Shown here: in pieces, positions 1 to 4,954 of the stretch
Numbering within the stretch: position 1 is the stretch's first letter
Layout of the letters: each line of letters starts with the position of its first letter
Assembly (NCBI GenBank): GCA_934757255.1
Contig: CAKVLL010000053.1
Location: 1-5,827 of the forward strand
Length of the DNA: 5,827 bases
Direction of reading: 5' to 3'
Origin: an uncultured Candidatus Melainabacteria bacterium
Lineage (GTDB): Bacteria; Cyanobacteriota; Vampirovibrionia; Gastranaerophilales; Gastranaerophilaceae
The notes under the pieces: model-generated
Told to the model about the DNA's origin: nothing
The model's database searches: none
Seen by the model: only the letters and a program-made list of their open reading frames with translations
Position numbers and translations under genes: made by a program

Positions 1-1082
1 GTTTTAACACAAACGATACCTTCAACAGCACCAGTTGCACCTAACATGTGACCGTGCATGCTCTTTGTTGAACTTACTAGCAAGTTTGGATTTTTTTCTT
101 TGTCGCCAAAAATCTTAGCGATAGCTTGAGATTCTGCAACGTCACCTAAACCTGTACTTGTTCCGTGTGGATTGATATAATCAATGTCTTCTGGTTTCAT
201 ACCTGCATCAGCAAGAGCCAATTCCATAGCCTTAATTGCACCGTTACCATCAGGATCCGGAGCAACCATGTCATAAGCGTCAGCTGATTGACCATAACCA
301 ACAATTTCAGCATAAATTTTAGCACCACGAGCTTTTGCGTGTTCATATTCTTCAAGAACAACTACGCCTGCGCCTTCGCCCATTACAAAACCATCTCTAT
401 CTTTATCATAAGGTCTTGAAGCTTTTGTAGGTTCGTCATTTCTCTTAGAAAGAGTTCTAGCCGCTGTGAATGCACCAATACCTAAAGTTGTAATTGTAGC
501 TTCACAACCGCCAGCTACCATAACATCTGCATCGCCGTATTGAATTGTTCTGAACGCATCACCGATTGAGTGAGAGCCTGTTGCACATGCAGAAACAACA
601 GCTTTGTTTACACCTTTGTAACCATGTTTCATAGATACACGACCTGATGCCATGTCAACGATTAGCATAGGAACTGTGAATGGAGAACCTTTTGTAGGTC
701 CTTTATTAATCATAGCCATGTGGTTCTTTTCAAAAGTTTTAAAACCACCAGCTGCAGAACTTACCAAAACACCGATTCTGTATGGATCAATATTAGCTTC
801 ATCAATACCTGAATCTGCGATAGCTTCATCAGCTGCAACCATTGCAAATTGAGTAAATCTGTCCATTCTGTTTGCATCCTTAGAAGACATATAATCTTCA
901 GGATTAAAATCTTTATCTTTAATTTCACCGGCTATTTTTACAGTATGTTTTTCTGTATCAATAGATTCTATTAGTGAAACACCACTTTTACCATTAAGAA
1001 GAGCATTCCAAAAATTATCAACTCCAATACCGCATGGAGTAACTGCTCCCATCCCTGTTATAACAACTCTATGTTTAGTCAT
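1..1082 (-). CDS. fabF: Beta-ketoacyl-ACP synthase II (3-oxoacyl-ACP synthase), C-terminus cut by window edge
   Basis: This enzyme condenses malonyl-ACP with acyl-ACP in the elongation cycle of type II fatty acid synthesis in the cytoplasm. Reading from ATG at 1082, 360 codons are visible; the family is usually about 410-415 residues, so roughly 50 C-terminal residues, including the usual glycine-rich FGFGGHN-type motif, lie outside. The N-terminus MTKHRVVITGMGAVTPCG is typical. The nucleophile is Cys166 (VVSACATGSHSIGDAFR), the first catalytic His is His306 (INPHGTSTGLGD), and Lys340 with His345 lie in STKSMHGHMLGATGAVEG. Many homologues read NAHGTSTPLGD and SMTGH, so Pro305, Gly311 and His343 are mild variants; the catalytic residues are intact. 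AAGGA lies 10 bases before the ATG and GGGG lies 3 bases before it. The gene follows acpP, its substrate carrier, a very common arrangement. A FabB-type assignment is less likely, because acpP-fabF adjacency and the sequence favour FabF. Confidence 0.96.
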   Translation of the reverse strand, partial: MTKHRVVITGMGAVTPCGIGVDNFWNALLNGKSGVSLIESIDTEKHTVKIAGEIKDKDFNPEDYMSSKDANRMDRFTQFAMVAADEAIADSGIDEANIDPYRIGVLVSSAAGGFKTFEKNHMAMINKGPTKGSPFTVPMLIVDMASGRVSMKHGYKGVNKAVVSACATGSHSIGDAFRTIQYGDADVMVAGGCEATITTLGIGAFTAARTLSKRNDEPTKASRPYDKDRDGFVMGEGAGVVVLEEYEHAKARGAKIYAEIVGYGQSADAYDMVAPDPDGNGAIKAMELALADAGMKPEDIDYINPHGTSTGLGDVAESQAIAKIFGDKEKNPNLLVSSTKSMHGHMLGATGAVEGIVCVK

Positions 1083-1090
1083 CTTCCCCT

Positions 1091-1097
1091 TTTCCTT
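1091..1097 (-). promoter_or_regulatory. Ribosome binding site of fabF
   Basis: On the minus strand AAGGAAA ends about 10 bases before the ATG at 1082, with a second purine run (GGGGAAG) directly abutting the start. The AAGGA core has the more usual spacing and is the better Shine-Dalgarno candidate. It supports the ATG at 1082 as the fabF start. Confidence 0.55.
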
Positions 1098-1127
1098 AAT
1101 AAATTCTGTTTACACAAATAATAAATA

Positions 1128-1160
1128 AAGAGGGCGAAAATATATAATCCTCACCCTCTT
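1128..1160 (-). terminator. Intergenic hairpin between acpP and fabF, probable attenuator or leaky terminator
   Basis: Read on the minus strand, AAGAGGGTGA (1160 to 1151) pairs with TCGCCCTCTT (1137 to 1128) to give a 10-bp stem around a 13-base loop. It begins 19 bases after the acpP stop codon. The stem is followed by a T-rich but interrupted stretch (TATTTATTATTTG), so termination is probably incomplete. One pair is a U-G wobble on this strand, while the same position on the plus strand would be a C-A mismatch, which suggests the structure works in the acpP-fabF transcript. Partial termination or protection of the acpP 3' end would raise carrier protein relative to synthase. A pure mRNA-stability role is also possible. 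Confidence 0.55.
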
Positions 1161-1179
1161 AATATAATTTTAAAACTTA

Positions 1180-1410
1180 CTATGAGTGAGCTTCGATGTA
1201 GTTAACTGCATCTTGAACTGTTTGAATTTTTTCAGCTTCTTCATCAGGAATTTCGCAACCGAATTCTTCTTCGAAAGCCATAACTAATTCAACTGTATCT
1301 AAAGAATCAGCACCCAAATCAGCAGTAAAGCTAGCTTCTGGAGTAACTAAAGCTTCATCACAGCTTAATTGGTCAACTACAACTTTTTTAACTTTTTCTA
1401 ATGTACTCAT
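1180..1410 (-). CDS. acpP: Acyl carrier protein
   Basis: This small acidic cytoplasmic protein carries growing acyl chains as thioesters on a 4'-phosphopantetheine arm. It has 76 residues from ATG at 1410, the normal length. The prosthetic group attaches to Ser36 in the hallmark motif DLGADSLDTVEL, followed by the acidic recognition helix region MAFEEEFGCEIPDEEAEKI and the last helix TVQDAVNYIEAHS. I chose ATG 1410 because MSTLEKVKK matches the family N-terminus and AGAGGA (1419-1424) sits 8 bases upstream. The frame stays open to a GTG at 1443 and has an intermediate ATG, but these would add a basic tail (MYYTIMKRIKN) foreign to the family. The gene has its own promoter upstream and is followed by fabF in the same direction, so its product serves the enzyme encoded next to it. 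Confidence 0.97.
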   Translation of the reverse strand: MSTLEKVKKVVVDQLSCDEALVTPEASFTADLGADSLDTVELVMAFEEEFGCEIPDEEAEKIQTVQDAVNYIEAHS

Positions 1411-1418
1411 GTTTTTTA

Positions 1419-1424
1419 TCCTCT
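1419..1424 (-). promoter_or_regulatory. Ribosome binding site deciding the acpP start
   Basis: AGAGGA on the minus strand lies 8 bases before ATG 1410. It favours the 76-residue acyl carrier protein over an 87-residue version starting at GTG 1443. The GTG does have an AGGAG (1448-1452) 4 bases upstream, but that sits where transcription from the predicted promoter should begin, so it probably would not be available as a ribosome binding site. Confidence 0.65.
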
Positions 1425-1454
1425 TCATTATTGTGTAATACACTATTCTCCTAA

Positions 1455-1482
1455 ATTATACTATTTCAAGAAAATTTTGCAA
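1455..1482 (-). promoter_or_regulatory. Sigma-70-type promoter for acpP (and fabF)
   Basis: On the minus strand TTGCAA (1482 to 1477) is followed after 16 bases by a perfect TATAAT (1460 to 1455). Transcription would start near 1448, giving a leader of about 38 bases with the acpP ribosome binding site inside it. The -35 box matches the consensus at four of six positions. The acpP promoter lies wholly in the gap after ksgA, so acpP can be transcribed independently of ksgA. Confidence 0.65.
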
Positions 1483-1494
1483 TAAACTTCAAAA

Positions 1495-1525
1495 ATTGTT
1501 ACACTTTAGGGGAAAATGTAACAAT
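1495..1525. other. 9-bp dyad between ksgA and the acpP promoter: weak terminator or operator
   Basis: ATTGTTACA (1495-1503) and TGTAACAAT (1517-1525) form a perfect 9-bp inverted repeat around a 13-base spacer. On the minus strand the second arm is followed by TTTTG, so it could act as a weak intrinsic terminator for ksgA, which stops 22 bases earlier. The stem has only three G-C pairs, which is poor for that role. The half-site centres are 22 bp apart, about two helical turns, and the dyad is centred roughly 60 bases upstream of the predicted acpP transcription start. An activator or repressor site is therefore an alternative. The sequence alone does not decide between them. Confidence 0.4.
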
Positions 1526-1546
1526 AATTATTAATACCAAAAAATA

Positions 1547-2377
1547 TTATAACATTTTTGCAAGTTCACCAAATTCTCGAATAGAAAGTTTTTCACCACG
1601 AATATTTTCATCCAAATTCATCTTAGAAATTGCATTTGTAACTTTTTCTTTATCAAAACCGGCGCCCACCAAACAATTCTTAAGAGTTTTACGTCGTTGA
1701 GAAAATGCTGCTTTAATTACACGTCTAAAAAACGAATAATCCGTTAAGTCTAAAAGTGGTTCTTTTCTGACTTTTAATGAAACAAGTGCAGAATTAACTT
1801 TTGGCGCCGGATAAAAAGATTTGCGTCCAACAAGCCTTATAATTTCACAATCAGCCCAAAATTGAGAAAGAATTGTCAAAAGACCATACTGTTTGGATTG
1901 ACTTTTTTCAGTCGCTACAATTCTTCTGGCAACTTCTTCTTGAACCATAAGAATAATATCTTTAATTTTGTTACGATTTCTGTTATTCAAATCATCGATT
2001 TCGCCCAAAAGGTGCGCAATGATTGGAGAGGTTATATAATAAGGAATATTTGCTACAACTTTTACACTTTCGTCTGTCAAAGAAGCTATGTCAGTTTTAA
2101 GAATATCATTATGTATGATTTCCAAATTATCACAATCAAGTTTTTCAAGTTCCTTAATTGCTTCTTCGTCCAATTCAATCGCAATAACTTTTTTGGCATG
2201 CTTTACTAATTGTTCTGTAACAAACCCAACCCCTGGGCCAATTTCCAAAACGGTATCATCTTTTGTGATTTGTGCAAAATCAATAATATCACCAATTACG
2301 TCGGGATTAATTAAAAAATTTTGACCTAATCTTTTTTTTGTTCTAAAAAACTTTGCTCTTTGTAAATAATCCATCAT
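1547..2377 (-). CDS. ksgA: 16S rRNA (adenine1518-N6/adenine1519-N6)-dimethyltransferase
   Basis: KsgA (RsmA) transfers four methyl groups from S-adenosylmethionine to two adjacent adenines near the 3' end of 16S rRNA and acts late in small-subunit assembly. The 276 residues match the family length. In order: the N-terminal KKRLGQNFL (14-22), the SAM-binding motif LEIGPGVG (44-51), the acidic IELD (67-70), the catalytic NIPYY (110-114), FYPAPKVNSALVSL (188-201) and AFSQRRKTLKN (224-234). An Asn-rich stretch near residues 128-137 (DDLNNRNRNK) looks like a short insertion before the LMVQEEVA helix. The start is ATG 2377, with a second ATG immediately after; either leaves the conserved N-terminus intact. 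No Shine-Dalgarno sequence precedes it, and a promoter-like element ends only 4 bases upstream, so the mRNA may be leaderless. It is divergent from gshA, and acpP follows with its own promoter. Confidence 0.97.
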   Translation of the reverse strand: MMDYLQRAKFFRTKKRLGQNFLINPDVIGDIIDFAQITKDDTVLEIGPGVGFVTEQLVKHAKKVIAIELDEEAIKELEKLDCDNLEIIHNDILKTDIASLTDESVKVVANIPYYITSPIIAHLLGEIDDLNNRNRNKIKDIILMVQEEVARRIVATEKSQSKQYGLLTILSQFWADCEIIRLVGRKSFYPAPKVNSALVSLKVRKEPLLDLTDYSFFRRVIKAAFSQRRKTLKNCLVGAGFDKEKVTNAISKMNLDENIRGEKLSIREFGELAKML

Positions 2378-2381
2378 GGTA

Positions 2382-2411
2382 TTTATAATAGTACAAACAG
2401 GGAAATGTTAA
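2382..2411 (-). promoter_or_regulatory. Candidate ksgA promoter, placed for a leaderless transcript
   Basis: On the minus strand TTAACA (2411 to 2406) and TATAAA (2387 to 2382) are 18 bases apart; each matches five of six consensus positions. Only 4 bases separate the -10 box from ATG 2377, so transcription would begin at or within a base or two of the start codon. An overlapping TATTAT (2390 to 2385) would need a 15-base spacer and is less good. AT-rich DNA gives many chance matches, so this remains a candidate. Confidence 0.42.
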
Positions 2412-2479
2412 AATATTAATCTTAATTTAGAATAGAGTTGTTGAAGAAATTCAACTATCACAAATCAAAACACTTGGGT
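2412..2479. other. Gap between the ksgA promoter and the palindromic element; one small hairpin
   Basis: This AT-rich stretch in the 321-base divergent gap holds no open frame I would call. The only structure seen is GTTGAA-GAAA-TTCAAC (2440-2455), a 6-bp stem with a GNRA-type loop on the plus strand. It has no T-run after it on either strand, so it is not a convincing terminator. It may be chance. Confidence 0.3.
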
Positions 2480-2660
2480 AAGGGAATAAAGTAATAAAAA
2501 ATAGGAGAAATGGAAAATTTAAAATGGAAAGTGGAAAATTGTATTAAATTATTTTTAAATTACATCTGTTCAATATCAAACAAATTGTATTTTCTGCGAT
2601 ATCTAAAATAATTTTCCACTTTCCATTTTAAATTTTCCATTTACCCCTCCTTATTCCCTT
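2480..2660. repeat. 181-base imperfect palindrome with a perfect 33-base inverted repeat (MITE-like or REP-like)
   Basis: The left inner arm (2508-2540) is the exact reverse complement of the right inner arm (2610-2642), 33 of 33 bases. Each arm carries three copies of TGGAAA (left at 2511, 2525 and 2532; mirrored as TTTCCA at 2613, 2620 and 2634). An outer pair, AAGGGAATAA (2480-2489) and TTATTCCCTT (2651-2660), encloses unequal gaps of 18 and 8 bases. The 69-base centre encodes nothing recognisable; a 10-base direct repeat, AAATTGTATT, occurs at 2536-2545 and 2582-2591. No clear target-site duplication flanks either boundary. Terminal inverted repeats around a non-coding core in an intergenic gap are what small non-autonomous elements look like. 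A locally evolved hairpin or a dispersed palindromic repeat family is equally possible without genome-wide copies to compare. Confidence 0.75.
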
Positions 2661-2686
2661 CAAATAATCTTTCATATATAATAAAA

Positions 2687-2692
2687 AAGGAG
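2687..2692 (+). promoter_or_regulatory. Ribosome binding site deciding the GTG start of gshA
   Basis: AAGGAG lies 6 bases before GTG 2699, a near-ideal Shine-Dalgarno and spacing. This supports the GTG start even though it is not ATG. No in-frame ATG follows until residue 33 (in GMEYE), which would destroy the conserved N-terminal substrate-binding motif. Confidence 0.8.
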
Positions 2693-2698
2693 AGTATC

Positions 2699-3958
2699 GT
2701 GAATCAATGTAAAACAAAAACCGAAGAAAAATTAGAGTACAGCCAATTATTAGATGAATTTATCTTAGGCTGTAAAACTTCCCGAAAAATTGGCATGGAA
2801 TATGAACGTATTCCGCTTAATAAAAGCACAAATGAAGTTGTTTCTTATAACGGTGATTACGGCATTTCCGAGTTATTGAGAGAATTCGCGAAAACAGATA
2901 ATTGGGATTACATATTAGATGATACAAACATAATTGGACTCAAAAAGCTTCACGATACAATAACTTTAGAGCCTGGGTGTCAAATCGAGTTAAGCATTGA
3001 ACCTCAGGAGTTTATTCGTGATATCAAAAAGAAAGTGGAAAAAATCAATTCCAATTTAACTCCAATTTTAGAAAAATTCAACATTAAACTAATTAATAAA
3101 GGTGTTTCCCCAACTACGACTTATAAAAACATTAAAATTTTACCTAAACGCAGATATCACATTATGGCAAATTATTTATGGGGAATTTTATCTGATGTAA
3201 TGATGAGAGAAACTGCCGGAATTCAAGTTGGGATTGACTATTCTTCTGAAGAAGACGCCATGAAAAAATTCCGCATTGCAAATCTTATGATGCCATTTGC
3301 CACTGCTATGTATGCTAATTCCAAAATAAGAGGCGGAGTTGATACAGGATATAAATCATTTAGAGCCTTAGCTTGGTTAAATACGGATAATGAGCGTTGC
3401 GGATTTGCTACAAAATTCCAAGACGGCATGTCGTTCAAAGATTATGTTAACCTACTATTAGACACTCCGATGATTTTTATTAATCGTGCAAACACACCTT
3501 TAAATATAAATGGACGTTTGACATTCAAACAATTTATGGAAAAAGGATTTGAAGGTTTCAATGCTACTATTGAAGATTGGCAATTGCATTCAAATCTTTA
3601 TTTTCCTGAAGTTCGTTTGAGAAATTTTATCGAAATAAGAAACCACGATTGCGTGGGTGATGGTTTGGAATACTCAATTCCAGCTTTATACAAAGGAATA
3701 ATGTACTCGCCAGCAGCATTAGAAGAAGTTGAAAATTTACTTTGCAAATATTCGTTTAATGAAATTAATGAACTCAGATACAATGTCGCACGACACGCAA
3801 TTTCTGCAAGATTAAGAAAACACCCGATTTTAAGCCTTTGCAAGGAATTGGTTGAGATTTCTTACTATTCTTTGAAAACACAACTAGAAGATGAAGAAAA
3901 ATTCTTGGAACCAATTAAGGAATTGCTGAAAAAAGGCAAAACTCCATGTGACATTTAA
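2699..3958 (+). CDS. gshA: Glutamate-cysteine ligase, plant-type (GCS2 family)
   Basis: The enzyme uses ATP to join the gamma-carboxyl of glutamate to cysteine, giving gamma-glutamylcysteine, the first step of glutathione synthesis. The 419 residues are near the length of plant-type ligases. Visible motifs in order: GMEYE (32-36), TLEPGCQIELS (89-99), the KRRYHIMANYL segment (150-160), MMRETAGIQVGIDYSSEEDAMKKFRIAN (168-195), YANSKIRGG (205-213), the GYKSFRALAW and TD region (217-230), and FPEVRLRNFIEIRNHD toward the C-terminus. These resemble plant and proteobacterial enzymes rather than the E. coli GshA type. The usual EPGGQ reads EPGCQ, with Cys94 in the second glycine position. No signal peptide or membrane segment is seen, so it should be cytoplasmic. 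No glutathione synthetase gene is in the window; an EgtA-like role making gamma-glutamylcysteine for another thiol cannot be excluded. It faces accA across a shared terminator. Confidence 0.88.
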   Translation: MNQCKTKTEEKLEYSQLLDEFILGCKTSRKIGMEYERIPLNKSTNEVVSYNGDYGISELLREFAKTDNWDYILDDTNIIGLKKLHDTITLEPGCQIELSIEPQEFIRDIKKKVEKINSNLTPILEKFNIKLINKGVSPTTTYKNIKILPKRRYHIMANYLWGILSDVMMRETAGIQVGIDYSSEEDAMKKFRIANLMMPFATAMYANSKIRGGVDTGYKSFRALAWLNTDNERCGFATKFQDGMSFKDYVNLLLDTPMIFINRANTPLNINGRLTFKQFMEKGFEGFNATIEDWQLHSNLYFPEVRLRNFIEIRNHDCVGDGLEYSIPALYKGIMYSPAALEEVENLLCKYSFNEINELRYNVARHAISARLRKHPILSLCKELVEISYYSLKTQLEDEEKFLEPIKELLKKGKTPCDI

Positions 3959-3964
3959 AAAAGT

Positions 3965-3986
3965 ATGGTGCATTTTTTTGCACCAT
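3965..3986. terminator. Bidirectional intrinsic terminator between convergent gshA and accA
   Basis: ATGGTGCA (3965-3972) pairs with TGCACCAT (3979-3986) around a loop of six Ts, giving a perfect 8-bp stem. On the minus strand the stem is followed by AC and then a run of six Ts (3962 to 3957), a strong exit for accA that overlaps the gshA stop codon. On the plus strand the following ATTTATTATAATAA is T-rich but interrupted, so termination of gshA should be weaker. The 40-base gap holds little else. Confidence 0.8.
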
Positions 3987-3998
3987 TTATTATAATAA

Positions 3999-4952
3999 CT
4001 ATTCTACAAATCTTCCCATTTTACGGAATTTATCGTATCTTTCATTTCTTAATTCTTCAGAAGACTTTTTAGAAAGTTCATCAAGCGCATTCATAATTGA
4101 CGATTTCATACTATTAGTAACTTCAGCATAATCAGTATGCGCACCACCTAAAGGTTCAGGAATTTCTTCATCAATAATATCAAATTCCAACAAATCTTTT
4201 GATGTGATTTTCAAAGCTTCTGCTGCATCTGCAAATCTTGCCGCATCTCTCCAAAGAATTGAAGCACAACCTTCAGGAGAAATTACTGTATAATAAGCGT
4301 GTTCAAGCATCATTACTCTGTTTGCAACGGCTAAACCTAAAGCACCACCACTGCAGCCTTCGCCGGTGATAATAGAAACAATCGGCACATTCAATTTTGC
4401 CATTTCTCTTAAATTCACGGCAATTGCTACACCTTGACCGGTTTCTTCTGCCTTAATTCCAGGATAAGCCCCCGGAGTATCAATCAAAGTTACAATCGGC
4501 AAATTGAATTTGTTTGCATGATTAAACAACCTTAAAGCTTTTCTATAACCTTGCGGTTGTGGCATACCAAAATTGTATTCCAAGTTTTCTTTTGTATTTC
4601 TACCTTTTTGAATACCAATAATCATTAAAGGCTTGCCATCAATTTTCGCAATTCCGCCAATAATAGCTCTATCATCCATCCCTTCTCTGTCCCCGTGAAG
4701 TTCAATGAATTCATCACACATTAAATTCACATAATCAAGGAATTTAGGTCTTTCAGGATGTCTTGCGATTTGTAATTTTTGTGAAGGTTTCAATTTAGAA
4801 TACAACTCCTTTTTATAATCTTGAGCTTGTTGTTCAAATGTTTCAATTTGATTATTCAAATCCATTCCTGACTCTTCGCTCATTTTTTTTAATTCATCAA
4901 TTTTATTCTGTATTTCTACAATAGGTTTTTCAAAATCTAATACTACTGCCAT
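3999..4952 (-). CDS. accA: Acetyl-CoA carboxylase, carboxyltransferase subunit alpha
   Basis: AccA pairs with AccD in the carboxyltransferase that moves CO2 from carboxybiotin on the biotin carrier protein to acetyl-CoA, producing malonyl-CoA, the committed step of fatty acid synthesis. At 317 residues it is full length (E. coli AccA has 319). An N-terminal helical region (about 1-60) leads into ARHPERPKFLDYV (63-75), FIELHGDREGMDDRAIIGG (82-100), KGRNTKENLEYNFGMPQPQGYRKALRL (116-142), TLIDTPGAYPG (155-165), and the oxyanion-type region TGEGCSGGALGLAVANRV (196-213) with VISPEGCASILWRDA (223-237). Most AccA proteins have GEGGSGG or GEGASGG; here position 200 is Cys. ATG 4952 lies 2 bases after the accD stop, and GGGG inside the accD end lies 7 bases upstream, so translation is probably coupled and subunit output kept even. 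A strong terminator follows the stop. Confidence 0.97.
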   Translation of the reverse strand: MAVVLDFEKPIVEIQNKIDELKKMSEESGMDLNNQIETFEQQAQDYKKELYSKLKPSQKLQIARHPERPKFLDYVNLMCDEFIELHGDREGMDDRAIIGGIAKIDGKPLMIIGIQKGRNTKENLEYNFGMPQPQGYRKALRLFNHANKFNLPIVTLIDTPGAYPGIKAEETGQGVAIAVNLREMAKLNVPIVSIITGEGCSGGALGLAVANRVMMLEHAYYTVISPEGCASILWRDAARFADAAEALKITSKDLLEFDIIDEEIPEPLGGAHTDYAEVTNSMKSSIMNALDELSKKSSEELRNERYDKFRKMGRFVE

Positions 4953-4954
4953 TT

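Noticed and set aside
652..852. 66-codon plus-strand open frame opposite fabF
   Set aside because: It lies entirely within and antisense to fabF, resembles no known family, and reads as a shadow of a conserved coding region.
1411..1443. N-terminal extension of acpP starting at GTG 1443
   Set aside because: The extra residues are basic and unlike acyl carrier proteins, the AGGAG before the GTG would lie at the predicted transcription start, and ATG 1410 has a well-spaced ribosome binding site and the family N-terminus.
1862..2324. Plus-strand open frames of 115 and 78 codons opposite ksgA
   Set aside because: They lie wholly antisense to a gene with intact family motifs, have no ribosome binding site I could see, and translate to low-complexity or ordinary shadow sequence.
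2508..2642. CRISPR repeat pair or intrinsic terminator at the 33-base inverted repeat
   Set aside because: The copies are inverted rather than direct, with a single 69-base interval and no array. The stem is far longer and more AT-rich than an intrinsic terminator, and both flanking genes read away from it.
2677..2682. Perfect TATAAT just upstream of gshA as its -10 box
   Set aside because: Transcription would start near 2689, inside the AAGGAG ribosome binding site, and no acceptable -35 box lies 16-18 bases upstream (TTCCCT is a poor match). In such AT-rich DNA this is likely chance. No convincing gshA promoter was identified elsewhere in the gap.
3238..3843. Minus-strand open frames of 66 and 81 codons opposite gshA
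   Set aside because: They are antisense to well-conserved gshA codons with no independent start signals or recognisable motifs.
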